Shown here: one piece after another, positions 29,912 to 40,054 of the stretch
How the letters are laid out: every line of letters starts with the position of its first letter
How positions within the stretch are numbered: the first letter of the stretch is position 1
From: Hyaloperonospora brassicae
Taxonomy: Eukaryota; Oomycota; Peronosporomycetes; Peronosporales; Peronosporaceae
Assembly (NCBI GenBank): GCA_947650285.1
Contig: CANTFL010000970.1
Location: forward strand, 1 to 52,441
Direction of reading: 5' to 3'
DNA: 52,441 nucleotides
Notes under the pieces: generated by a model
The model's input: the letters and a program-made list of their open reading frames with translations, nothing else
Databases searched by the model: none
What the model was told of the DNA's origin: nothing
Translations under genes and position numbers: made by a program

Positions 29912-30811
29912 ATGTGGTCGACGATGGTCCTGCGCTTCACCGAGTTCCTGCCGTGCGGTGCGCTCGCGACGGCAAGCGTGACGGTGCTCGTGTCCGCCTT
30001 GTCCAGCTCCCCGTCGGCGCTATGTGAGGGCCCGCAGCAGCAGCCGAAAGTCGCGCTGAGTCCTCAAGAGTTCCGCGCCTTTACAGTGCGCAAAGTGGAG
30101 ACGGTGAACCACAACACGAAGCGCTTGACGTTTGAGCTGCCAACGCCCGAGCACGAGATGGGCCTCACGACGCCCAGTTGCCTCATGGCGCGGGCCCGCG
30201 TTGATGACAAGACAGTCGTGCGCCCCTACACGCCAACGAACGTGAACGAGGAGAAGGGCTTTCTCGAGCTCGTGGTCAAGGGGTACCCGCAAGGGAAGAT
30301 GAGCAAACACATTGTCGAGCTCAAAGAGGGCGACTCGCTGGAGATGAAGGGCCCGTTTATGAAGTTCACGTACAGCCCCAACAAGTACAAGAGCATTGGC
30401 ATGATCGCTGGCGGGACTGGCATTACTCCCATGCTGCAGCTCATTAAGACCATTTGCCGCAACCCGGAAGACCGCACAAAGATCACACTGATGTACTGCA
30501 GTGTGTCGGAAGAAGACATTATCTTGCGGGAGGAAGTGGAGGCCATGATGTACTTGTACCCTCAGGTCTCGGTCGTTCATGTGTTGAGCAACCCGTCAGC
30601 TGCATGGCAGGGTCTGACGGGCTTTGTCTCGAAGGAGATGCTCGAGCAGTACATGCCAAAGCCGTCGGACGACAACCTCGTGTGTGTCTGCGGCCCGCCG
30701 CCCATGATGTACCACGTCTCGGGTGACAAGGCGAAAGATAGGTCGCAAGGCGAGCTGCAGGGCCTGCTGAAGGAACTGAAGTACACGTCGAAGCAGGTGT
30801 TTAAATTCTAG
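29912..30811 (+). CDS. NADH-cytochrome b5 reductase
   Basis: 299 residues, single exon, ATG at 29912. The enzyme passes electrons from NADH via FAD to cytochrome b5 for fatty-acid desaturation, sterol synthesis and haem-protein reduction. A hydrophobic N-terminus (ALATASVTVLVSALSS, residues about 17-35) looks like a membrane anchor, possibly mitochondrial outer membrane or ER. FAD-site motif RPYTPT is at about residue 103, followed by GYPQGKMSKHI, which closes the flavin-binding part. The NADH-binding half has GGTGITPMLQL (near 166) and CGPPPMM (near 259), and it ends in LKYTSKQVFKF. The length is typical. It converges on the XPF gene 188 bp downstream. Confidence 0.93.
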   Translation: MWSTMVLRFTEFLPCGALATASVTVLVSALSSSPSALCEGPQQQPKVALSPQEFRAFTVRKVETVNHNTKRLTFELPTPEHEMGLTTPSCLMARARVDDKTVVRPYTPTNVNEEKGFLELVVKGYPQGKMSKHIVELKEGDSLEMKGPFMKFTYSPNKYKSIGMIAGGTGITPMLQLIKTICRNPEDRTKITLMYCSVSEEDIILREEVEAMMYLYPQVSVVHVLSNPSAAWQGLTGFVSKEMLEQYMPKPSDDNLVCVCGPPPMMYHVSGDKAKDRSQGELQGLLKELKYTSKQVFKF

Positions 30812-30999
30812 GCCTGGAGCAGGTGAGATGCATTGCACGGTCTCGTGTGCTTGCAGCAAACGACAACTTCGGGAAAGTTTCGGTCTCGCGGTAGCCAGAC
30901 GGAATACCGACCTAGAACAATACTGTTTAAAAGATGTGGCTTTCCCATGTTCGTCTGGTGCTTGCCATATCGTGCGTGTCTGGTAAGGTACCAGCGATT

Positions 31000-33951
31000 C
31001 TATTGCGTTCTGTTTACAAACGCGTGTAGCTTCTTCCCGTTCGTTTTGCCCAGAAGCGCCGTGAGTTCGTCTAGCGACTGCCGGCTGAGCTCGGCGAGAT
31101 TTTTGATGCTCGCGATCACTTTGCGGTAATTGTGTTCATTCACGCCTGGCAACTTCTTCAGCACGTCGATCGAGCTAGTGTTGTAGTAGTTTGCCGCGAG
31201 CCCTCCCTCGCCGCGATTGCTTGAACCAGCATTGGCGTCTGCTACTGTGTCGTCATTGCCAAGTGCAGCTGCAGTATCAATATCGGGTTCTTCTTGATAC
31301 TTCTTGATGATCTTGAAAAGATCCACCGTTGCGTGTGGTGAGCGAGACCAGAGGATTCGTAGTGAGGGGAAGTGCAGAATCAGTAGGGTCAGCTTGGAGA
31401 TGATGTTCGTGGCAGTGATCTCGGAGCTCAGCTCTGACACGTCCTGCAATGAAAACGCCTTGCCCTGAGTAAACTCGATCAATAGCACGGGTGTTTTGTA
31501 GTAGCGCCGCATGCTTTCTGCCTGGTTGAACAATCGCCCGGAATTCAACGAGCCGAAAAGATCACTCACGCTCTTGCGCTCCACACAAATCTCTGGTGAC
31601 AAGACGTAGTCGCCAATTTCTAGCGTCACGGGGAGGACAAACAGCCCTTCCTTGTGAAGCATGGATGGCAAGGCGCTCCGAAACTCGCGGACATCCACGA
31701 CAACTTTAACGCCAGCGCGATGAGACTTGGCCCGACCTCCCGTTCGTGTGTCCATACTGTACTCTACGATCTGCTTTCGTAGCTTCATGTGGAGCGGCAG
31801 GTCGTAAACATTGGCCGGCATCATCAAGTGAGCTTTCTGGTGAATGAGCTTGTCGAAAGCACGCTTCTCGCGCTGGATTTCACTCAAGTAAGATTGCTGC
31901 TCCGTGCTCTCATTGTACATCATGAAGTAGATCTCAAGTGGAGCAACGTGTGAGGCATGGAAAACTTCGACTTCGCGAATAAATGCCATGTCTGGGTCGT
32001 ACAGCACGATGCAAGAAGGCATGAGGTCTTCAAGAAAAGCGGAGGCGCCATAGCCATGCTGCGTGGCTTGACCGTATGTACATAGCACGACGCTGTCGAG
32101 GGGGTCTACCAGCTCAAGTGACAAATCCAGCGTTCCTGGAGATCGATCTTGGTGGTGAAACGCTTCCCGACCACCACGAAGACAGCCGTCTACCGACAAT
32201 CTTGCTTTGGCACCACACCCTACTTGTTCATCACACTTTGCAGTAATGGCTTCCAGCTCTGCTGCTGACAAACCGAAGCTCGACACATCAGTAGTGTGCA
32301 TCTGGACATCCTGGTAGCTGCTTTGTGATAACTTCTCTCGCATTCGCTTCTTCGAGTTGCCAGGTTTGTGCTTGCTTTTCGCGCCTGACGAGAGCGCCGC
32401 TTTCTCTTCAGTGTACAGTTCATCTGCTCGTAATTTCACGGCGGCGTCCAAAAGAAGTCGTTGCTCAAGCCCCAGTGAAGCCATACTACCTCCTTTTTGC
32501 TTCAACGTGGCCTCTTTCTGGAGCAAGTAATGGCCGAAACGCCGTCGCATCATTTCCTGAGTGCCTAAACTCAAAAACTCACGCAGCTGTGCACAGGTCC
32601 GCTCATCCTTGACCATCACCAGTACATTGGCCCCACCAGCTGCTGCTCTCGCCTTCTCCTGATCCGATTTCTCCTTTTGATCACGCTGTTGTTCATGGTG
32701 CACTTCGTCCAAGATCTCGTTGAGCGCATCCCACTTTGGATTATGCTCAAGCACAATTTTCAGCTCCGCGATGTTTGCAGCATTCGCAGTCGAACCACTC
32801 GATGCACCGAGCTGACGGGAATTCACGGGCTTCTTGGTTTTCGGGTCGACAATCTGGTATAGTCGGTCTTTTGCCGCAGAAAGAAGACGGTCCGCAGCAT
32901 CTGTGAAGAGCCACGGCGAGGGAAAACGTTGCTGGCCGTTCATGGTTTGGTAGTTTACCAGAAACGAATAATACGAAATAGCGTCGTAATGTGGAAGGTA
33001 TACGAGCAGCTGACGCAGCGTCGACAAGTCCGCAACAAGTTGCTTCGTTTTAACGGGCAGCTTGTGCCACAACGGGTCCAATTGCCGTCGAATGAAATTG
33101 CTAAACGACTTTGCAAGCGCCCTCTCCATCGTAAGATCAGCGGCGTCAAGAGATTTGGTGCTGTGTTGCAGCTCTTTTACCGTGGCTTCCAGTGCAACAA
33201 GCAGTGCTTCCTGCATGGTCTTCATCAAGGGTGAAAACGCCACTTCGATCTCGTACACGTCAGGTTGATGTTGCTCTAGACACGAGTGGATCGAGACATG
33301 GAATCTCGGGTACAAAAACACATTGCGCACGTACAAGTGCTTCAGTACTTGTTCCACGCGGTTGAAACCCAACGATAGCGCGACGCTGTCGTCACAAAAC
33401 GCTTTGATGAATCCATCTCGATTGCGTTCGCGATAGAGCCGTAGGATAAACGCTTCAATCGACGTTTCCGTCACCGCGTGAGCGTGGTTGACCAGCAGCC
33501 CACTGACAATGCCTGGATCCACGTGACTGGACAGCAGATCGACCACGAGGATGCGAGTCGTGACAAAAAAGACACCGCCGCGTTTGTACAGCTGCTGCCT
33601 CTCGCTCAACGGCGTCCGAGCGTCTACGACGCGCGGCAATCGACGTCGGTCGAGACCCAGTGCCAGCACGAGGCGTCGCAGCGTCGCTGCTTGTTCATTG
33701 ACGTTCAGACAGAGCACGAGACTGCGGGGCGAGCAAAAGAGACGCACGAAGCTCGCAAACACGCGCAAGAGGCCTAACCCACGACCCAGTACCAACATCC
33801 CGTCCTGCGCGTACAGCTCCTCGACCATTTCCTTCTCGAATGACAGCCACCGCGCCGCCAGCGATGGGAGTGTGTCGTCAGACGCGACAGCATCATCGTC
33901 TTCGCTTTTCGAGAGATCGATCACGTCTATGTGAGCTGCTGCTGCTGCCAT
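31000..33951 (-). CDS. ERCC4: XPF/ERCC4-RAD1 structure-specific DNA-repair endonuclease
   Basis: 983 residues from the ATG at 33951 (MAAAAAHIDVIDL); further upstream the frame has only GTG. XPF pairs with ERCC1 to cut 5' of lesions in nucleotide-excision and crosslink repair. The N-terminal two thirds is the inactive SF2 helicase-like region (LVLALGLDRRRLPRV and SGLLVNHAHAVTETS). The ERCC4 nuclease domain has VVVDVREFRSALP, IGDYVLSPEICVERKSVSDL (the ERKxxxD metal-site motif, residues about 787-793) and LLIEFTQGKAF. A C-terminal tandem helix-hairpin-helix region (LKKLPGVNEHNYRKVIASI and ELTALLGKTNGKKL) is the expected ERCC1-binding surface. Single exon. Confidence 0.95.
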   Translation of the reverse strand: MAAAAAHIDVIDLSKSEDDDAVASDDTLPSLAARWLSFEKEMVEELYAQDGMLVLGRGLGLLRVFASFVRLFCSPRSLVLCLNVNEQAATLRRLVLALGLDRRRLPRVVDARTPLSERQQLYKRGGVFFVTTRILVVDLLSSHVDPGIVSGLLVNHAHAVTETSIEAFILRLYRERNRDGFIKAFCDDSVALSLGFNRVEQVLKHLYVRNVFLYPRFHVSIHSCLEQHQPDVYEIEVAFSPLMKTMQEALLVALEATVKELQHSTKSLDAADLTMERALAKSFSNFIRRQLDPLWHKLPVKTKQLVADLSTLRQLLVYLPHYDAISYYSFLVNYQTMNGQQRFPSPWLFTDAADRLLSAAKDRLYQIVDPKTKKPVNSRQLGASSGSTANAANIAELKIVLEHNPKWDALNEILDEVHHEQQRDQKEKSDQEKARAAAGGANVLVMVKDERTCAQLREFLSLGTQEMMRRRFGHYLLQKEATLKQKGGSMASLGLEQRLLLDAAVKLRADELYTEEKAALSSGAKSKHKPGNSKKRMREKLSQSSYQDVQMHTTDVSSFGLSAAELEAITAKCDEQVGCGAKARLSVDGCLRGGREAFHHQDRSPGTLDLSLELVDPLDSVVLCTYGQATQHGYGASAFLEDLMPSCIVLYDPDMAFIREVEVFHASHVAPLEIYFMMYNESTEQQSYLSEIQREKRAFDKLIHQKAHLMMPANVYDLPLHMKLRKQIVEYSMDTRTGGRAKSHRAGVKVVVDVREFRSALPSMLHKEGLFVLPVTLEIGDYVLSPEICVERKSVSDLFGSLNSGRLFNQAESMRRYYKTPVLLIEFTQGKAFSLQDVSELSSEITATNIISKLTLLILHFPSLRILWSRSPHATVDLFKIIKKYQEEPDIDTAAALGNDDTVADANAGSSNRGEGGLAANYYNTSSIDVLKKLPGVNEHNYRKVIASIKNLAELSRQSLDELTALLGKTNGKKLHAFVNRTQ

Positions 33952-35516
33952 ATCCTGTCGACTATCTCTTGTGCAAGTGGTTTTTTGCACCAGTAGCGAA
34001 CGAGTCTCGGAATGTGTATACTAAACGGCTCTGGACGAAAGACTGCGACGATGTTGGCCTGAAGGGAACAATAATAGCCAAGAGACGATGACGACTATCT
34101 GCTGTTGCACGCGCTTGAGTAGGGGCAACGGAGTTTTGGTCATTGCTAATCAGCTGCGCAAAAACAGCGACTTTTGCTCGCGACAGGGACCAGACTTTAT
34201 TTGTGCGATGCGCCTTAAAGCAGTACACTGGATGCAGGGCGACGCTTGGACTGGCAAATAATGGGATCCAGATGACAGGACAATGTGTACCGCATCGCTT
34301 GCAAATTATTGATAGAGACTGTGCGTCTATATACTCGGGTCTTTGTGATAACAGCGCCATGATACATCTCAACGTGTACATGACTGCGTGCTGTTGACAA
34401 CATCAGTCGAAGCGAGTGACGCTCCATGTCTTTCTTCGGCGTCCATGCCATTACGCAAACTCTCGCGTGTGTCCCGACGTGTACATGACTACGTGCTGTT
34501 GACAACATCAGTCAAAGCGAGTGACGCTACATGTCTTTTTTCGGCGTCCATGCCATTACACAAACTCTCGCGTGTGTCAGCTAAGCGTGAGTCGTTTTGT
34601 ATAGAGTATACAAGTCGCCACAAGGTTGGCTAGACATCGTCTCGTGGCAAGCAGACATGGCCGCACAACAGTGGGCTGTAGCGATGAACGATCGAAGGTC
34701 AGAAACCTCATAACGCACGCTGGCGCTCCGTGCTCCTTGCCTCTTGCTTCTACTTACGTTGCTCACTTTTTGGCTAAGCGAATCCAGCTGCCTGTTTTGC
34801 TTATCTGAAGGAACCGCACGACAATCCATCGCGTTCCAGCCAGGCCCCAATAGAGCAGGTCGCATCACTTGTCGTTCGGTCGGAACTCCTCTCAGCGGCA
34901 ATGTGGCAATGGCATGTTCTCAGTTACTTCCCACTACTACGCGCGTATCCGATGCGTCGACTTTCGTAGTTTCTTACCGGCAGCGGTTTCGAAAGTTTGA
35001 GCTGACTTCCTCTGTCGGGTCGAGACTGTTGCCCTATTCACGAACCGGATCCCTCCCATGTGTTTCCAAAAAGGTACCGAAAACAGCACAGAGGTACACC
35101 GATCGGGGGAACACCTCAGCTGAACGAACTGACGGTCTGGAAAGACGAGAGAACGCGTCAAGTGAGCTCCCGCGAACCTCTAACAATCGATACGAAGAGG
35201 AACCGCACCGAATACGTGTCAACTGCCAAGGCACGTCAGGCGCCAAACGCATGTTGCAATGTCAATACCCTCTCATCTTTAATGATAATTGAACCGATCG
35301 GCCATCAGATCGTCCGCTCCTCTTGCATCGACCGTTATCTCTGCCCTTCATCGCGTCTCTGCCGTCGTCGAGTCGGGCGCGTGTGACTCGACCTCAGTCG
35401 CAGAAAAGCCGTCGACCCCCTCGCTCTTTGCTCGCGTACATACACGCACAGGCGGAGTGACCACCACGACGCCCGATCGCATTAGGCCGCGCGCCGCCTC
35501 GAGCAACGTGAGCGAC
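33952..35516. other. 1.6-kb intergenic region between XPF and PAP2-A
   Basis: Both flanking genes read outward from this interval, so it holds two promoters. A 105-bp tandem duplication is listed separately. No credible gene was seen; short frames on both strands lack motifs. Confidence 0.5.
34372..34578. repeat. 105-bp tandem duplication in the XPF/PAP2-A intergenic region
   Basis: Two adjacent copies start at 34372 and 34477 (both begin ACGTGTACATGACT) and run through TCTCGCGTGTGTC with only a few substitutions and small indels. High similarity suggests a recent event. Confidence 0.85.
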
Positions 35517-36910
35517 ATGCCCTTTATGGAGTCCACCACGTCAACGTCCGAGCTGCCGACGGTAGCAGGGCCCCGTCCTCGCGACGGCAGAAGCAAGTTG
35601 CACCGCATTGTGCACGAGTACCGCGTGGTGGAGTTTGCCATTGCCGTCGTCATGTACGGCATTGCACTCTTCTTTGCCACCATTCAGGTCGCTCAGCGTA
35701 CGTCATCAATGCGCGTTCGGACGCTCGCGTAGTTTATGTTTCTGTATTCTTCGTCCCTCGTTATTGTCGTTGTTGTGGTTGTATTTTACATGCTACGTTT
35801 GGGCATCTTGTTATCGGACGTGTTTTTCTTATTTTGGGCTTTTCTTGTTTGTGTGTTATGCAGGTGCGATTTCCAACATCGAAGTGCAGCTGAACGCGAA
35901 TACGTCCGTATGGGCGCGAGACCCGACGATCAATAACAAAGAGATGGCGCAGCAGGTCTCCATGACTGCTCTGATTTCCGTCGGCATTGGTGCGCCAGTC
36001 CTTACGAACCTCTTTGTGAACTACGCGCTGCCCAAGTTCCACAACGTGCGCGTCATCCCGCACGATACGCGGGACTTTTTCTTGACGCTCGTGCAGTCTA
36101 CGAGTATGGCGACGCTGTTGACGCAATTTACAAAGAACATGACTGGACGCTTTCGCCCGTGCTTTTACGACATGTGCAAGTGGCAGTACGACGTTGCGTG
36201 GGACGGCGTCACGAATCTGTGTCAGAGTCCGTCCGGCGAGAAAGAAGGGCGCAAGAGTTTTCCTTCTGGACACGCGTCGTTTGCATTTGCAACGATGCTG
36301 GTGTTCACGGTGAGTTGTTGCTGTGCAGGTAGATGCTTTTTCCGTTGTTGGCGGGGTTGTCGTGTAACAATGAGGACATGTCTTTGCGTCCCGATAAACT
36401 GTGTGCAGCTCTACTTGCTCGGGCGATCATCTTTGAACTGCGAGAACCGAAGCGAGACAATGATGCGGGGTGGACGTAAATCCATCAAGCTCTTTCTCTG
36501 CTTCATCCCTACTTTCTTGGCGTCGTGGGTGGGTGTGACGCGTACCATCGACAACTGGCACCACTACGCTGACATTCTAGCGGGGAGCATCATTGGCGCT
36601 GTTTCCGCGTGCTTGTCGTACAGTTACAACTACGCGTCGATCTTCCACAGCGAGCATGCTGGGTTCCCTCTGCAAGGCTACCATGCCACCTGCAAGGTAT
36701 GTTCCTGTGCATTATCATCTATGTTGACTTTGCCGTAGCTGATACCTGATTGGGGCTTGTATCACGTAGAGAAAGGTGACAAGAGGTGCTAGCGACATCA
36801 CATACGCGAGCAACGACAGCTGTGATCAGGGGAGCGGGTCAGGCAAGCCAGTGAATGGACGCAGCGACTATGTAGTGGGCATGCATAGCCGCATCAACGC
36901 TGGCGCTTGA
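35517..36910 (+). CDS. PAP2-family lipid phosphate phosphatase, copy A
   Basis: Four exons: 35517-35697, 35864-36309, 36409-36696 and 36770-36910; introns 166, 99 and 73 bp; 351 residues. PAP2 enzymes dephosphorylate phosphatidic acid and related lipids in membranes. The N-terminus is a Ser/Thr-rich leader, then a membrane segment (VVEFAIAVVMYGIALFF). The three catalytic motifs are complete: KNMTGRFRP (near 150), FPSGHASFAF (near 193) and VTRTIDNWHHYADILAG (near 250). Intron 1 is phase 1 and joins VAQ to AISNIEV, aligning with copy B. Intron 2 is a multiple of three without a stop, so retention would go unnoticed in frame. The C-terminal exon (RKVTRGASDITYASN) is less certain; an alternative acceptor near 36738 gives a shorter tail. 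Confidence 0.88.
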
Positions 36911-36999
36911 GCGCAGTGAGGGTATGCATGGGTGTAGACCAGATGCTCTAGTCCGACAACAACCCTACATGCTGTTACACAAGGAACAGGAGACAGTTG

Positions 37000-37700
37000 T
37001 AGTGGCGGTTGAAGACGGACACACATGTGGTAACTTGCGGAATACACGTCAAGGTGGGAACGGATGGTGTTGTCGTAGCACCTGTTGTTGCAACACCTAT
37101 CACGGTGAACTCGGTTGAGCCGTCGCTACGGTGTGAGCGATATCAAGAAGGCGGTTATATCGTGCGCCGATTGAGCGAGTGTTGCAGGCTGGAAGCTGTG
37201 TACAGGCTAGCCATGTCTAGTCTCGCGCTTGTCGAGGGAAAGGAGACCGCAAGCGTTTTTCGTCTGGTCACGGTTTGTTTCCATGACCTGCCTGTTTGTG
37301 CTGCCGGTAAGACAACGAAAGCCATTTTGCACTTGCGATTACATGTTGTGCTAGGATGACTAGTGCTCGTGACTGCTGTGTGGATTGCAGGAGGATATAG
37401 CTTCATTCGCTCGATCTGTCGTGCCTCCAACCTGCGAAACGTGCTACAAGTCTGCGATACCCAGTGGCCAGATATGCTCAAGTCGCCCTCTGACATTCGT
37501 GTCTGCGTTGTCGGCGGCATGGGCAACTATAACATGGTCCATCAACAATTGGCACCACTGCTCGGACCTTCTTGCTGACGGCAACGTTCGTACCATTGCA
37601 TCGCCTATAGCTGCACCAATAGCCCCATGTTCAGCTTCGACTCGGCCAACGCTCTAGTCGAGGATGCTATCATCAACAACATAGACGGCAATAAAAAGAT
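37000..37700 (+). pseudogene. Decayed third PAP2 gene copy
   Basis: On the plus strand between the two intact genes lie relics in the correct order. At about 37083-37130, GTTGTTGCAACACCTATCAC and GTGAACT match the exon-2 start of copies A and B. At 37370-37440, an intron-acceptor-like TGTGTGGATTGCAG precedes sequence like exon 3 (CTCGATCTGTCGTGCC...CTGCGAAACG). At about 37540-37575 the third catalytic motif survives as INNWHHCSDLLA. Stops, small deletions and frame changes break it. The PSGH motif was not found. The order and strand match copy A, so a tandem duplicate of A is the simplest origin. Confidence 0.65.
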
Positions 37701-37829
37701 GCACTGCAAGCGCGAGGTCGTCATGGCTACTGTTCATACGCGTTTCGTCTGGCAACACCGTCATCCGATCGATTGCATCCGCATGACTCGTGAAAGCAGC
37801 AGTGAAAGCACAGGTGCATTGTCATTCAT

Positions 37830-38888
37830 TTATACGCCGACAGAGTCTCGGCTGCGGCTACTCAGGTCAACAATAAACTCACCCGACATGTGATTCAGCA
37901 GAGGCGGTCGCGAGTCCCGGTCAGTGTGCCACGACGATGGCTCGTTAAATCGCTCGCTCCATACTTTCTTGGCCTTGATCTACATCATCAACACACCACG
38001 ACAAAGAGTTTAGGCTCGCAGCCACTTTGACCACTACCGCTCTTCGTGCTCCGTCCTTACCATGCGGCGTTCGTGGATCTCCTCGAGAGGCAGTCCCGCA
38101 CAATCCCAGCTGAAGATCGACCCGTAGTTGTAGTTGAACGCAAACAGCGCCGATACTGCGCCAATGACGCTGCCTGCCAAGATATCGCTGTAGTGGTGCC
38201 AATTGTCAATGCAGCGTGAGACCGAGATCCAGGACGCGAGGATTATCGGCGTGCAGCACAGGAACAGCATCAACGACTTCTTGCCACCTCGCAGCGTCGT
38301 GCTGCTGCGATTTTCGCAGTTGAGACGCGATCGACCCAGCATGTAAAGCTGCAGCCATACACGCGACACGATACAGAACCAACGTCAGTCAGTGCCAGCT
38401 CAACCACCGCACAAGCAGAGGCGAAGAGGCGAATTCAGACGAGCGCTCGACGTACTGCAAAAATGAGCATGCTGGCCCACGCAAAAGACGCGTGGCCAGA
38501 CGGAAAGCTCTTGCGTCCTTCTTTCTCTCCGGCAGCATCTGTGCACAAGTTAGAGACGCCGTCCCAGACAACGTCGTACTGCCACTTGCACATGTCGTAG
38601 AAACTCGGGCGAAAGCGACCGGTGATGTTTTTCGTAAACTGCGTAAAGAACGTCGCGAGCGCGACCGACTGGAAGAGACTCAGCAGAAGGTCGCGCGTAT
38701 CGTGCGCAATCACGCGGACTTGGCAAACGAGCGGGAGCACGTAGTTCACGACGATGTTTGTTGCAATTGGCAGACCAATACCTAAGGCCATCAAGAGCCA
38801 CATTGGAACTAGTGCGAGTCGCAACCACAGAGACGACACACCATCATCACACATCGTCAGCCAACTGACCACCCCTCCCTCTCTCTCC

Positions 38889-38925
<37 letters not shown>

Positions 38926-39356
38926 CATAGTGCAATCCCTTTCGTCATCAATAGCATTCGTCCCTCACCTTGTTCAGCCAACTTGGTCTCGTCGATCGAC
39001 GGGTCGAGCGCATACGTTGTTACAGTAGAGCTTACTCGAACTTTAATCGCAGGAATCGGACGCTCGTGCACTTTAATGTTCGCAAACAACAGCGCCAGTG
39101 CCAGCAAAACAGCTGCGCTTCCAAATTCCAACAGCCGGTAGCGACGCACAATGCGCTGCAACGCAGTGGGAGGCGCTGGTGCCGTCGTATCGGAGTCGCC
39201 CACGTGCAACGCCGAGTGCTCCGTCTCGCCCGTACTGTCGTTCAGTGTCATGAGCGCTGCACTTGTCGAGTATCGGGGAGACGCTGCCATGGAGCAGTAC
39301 TCGGACGTCTCTGTTTCAGACGCTTGCTTGATGCCGTTCGAAGTGGTAGTGCTCAT
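37830..39356 (-). CDS. PAP2-family lipid phosphate phosphatase, copy B
   Basis: Four exons: 39356-38969, 38808-38456, 38348-38061 and 37979-37830; introns 160, 107 and 81 bp; 392 residues. The ATG at 39356 starts MSTTTSNGIKQAS. The structure mirrors copy A: introns at equivalent positions and phases, and exon 3 is exactly 288 bp in both. Exon 1/2 joining gives LAEQVPMWLLMALGIGLP, aligning with MAQQVSMTALISVGIGAP of copy A. Catalytic motifs are intact: KNITGRFRP, FPSGHASFAWA and VSRCIDNWHHYSDILAG. The cytosolic tails differ (this one ends SRSRDSVGV). The gene converges on copy A, with the relic in between. Intron 1 contains a (CT)n microsatellite. Confidence 0.88.
38891..38922. repeat. (CT)n microsatellite inside intron 1 of PAP2 copy B
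   Basis: About 15 perfect CT dinucleotides, (GA)n on the coding strand, within the 160-bp intron. Length polymorphism is likely. Confidence 0.9.
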
Positions 39357-40054
39357 GTGCACTCAACGAGTGCCGCAGTAGCAGGAGGAAGACGGGGAGT
39401 AGGCAAGTGATGTGTGCACGGCGCCTACGTCTTGCGCGGACAATTAAACAATGAGGCGTTTCTAGCGAGGGGGACACATCTCGAGATGAGTCCATCCCCT
39501 CGTGCACACGATTTGACTTGCGTTGACTATCGCGCAGTGGATTTTTGCCTCGCACAGGCGACTGACTGCTTTGACCTGCTGGTCAGTACTGGATCAGGAG
39601 AGAGTCCAACATTGACAATCGATCATCTGGTTGTCCCGAAACACACACACACTCGGCTGACGAGGTCTTGTTGTGCGGTTGCGTGGTGGGTGGGTACCAG
39701 CAACAGGGTACATTCTGATTCTCGCGACTCGAAAGACACAGAAGACACAGCAGGTGGGTGTCCCAAGAGCTCCACGAGAAAAAGAGCTCCGACATGCGCC
39801 GCTCCGCGTCTCGTAGGTGCGTGGAGACACGCAACGTGACGTCACCATCAGCACTGTCCATCACCTTTTATGTATGTCCCGTTACAGTCACGATCGCTCC
39901 TCGTCGTCGTCATCGTCGTTGTCGTCTGCGCGCAGGATCAGGTGCGTGTAAGCCAAAGCCTCGTTGAGGCACAAGCAAAGAATGAGATGGGAATGCTGAT
40001 CCCGCGTGCGTTTCCTGCAGTATCGACTGGAAGAGCTTCCAGCACTTTCAGGCG
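39357..40054. promoter_or_regulatory. Divergent intergenic region between PAP2-B and makorin
   Basis: About 700 bp separate two start codons on opposite strands. Short frames and an (AC)n run near 39640 are present, without recognisable proteins. It must contain both promoters; no specific element was identified. Confidence 0.4.

Noticed and set aside
38876..38935. Arg/Glu repeat protein encoded by the (CT)n tract
   Set aside because: The frame simply translates a microsatellite inside an intron whose removal aligns copy B with copy A.
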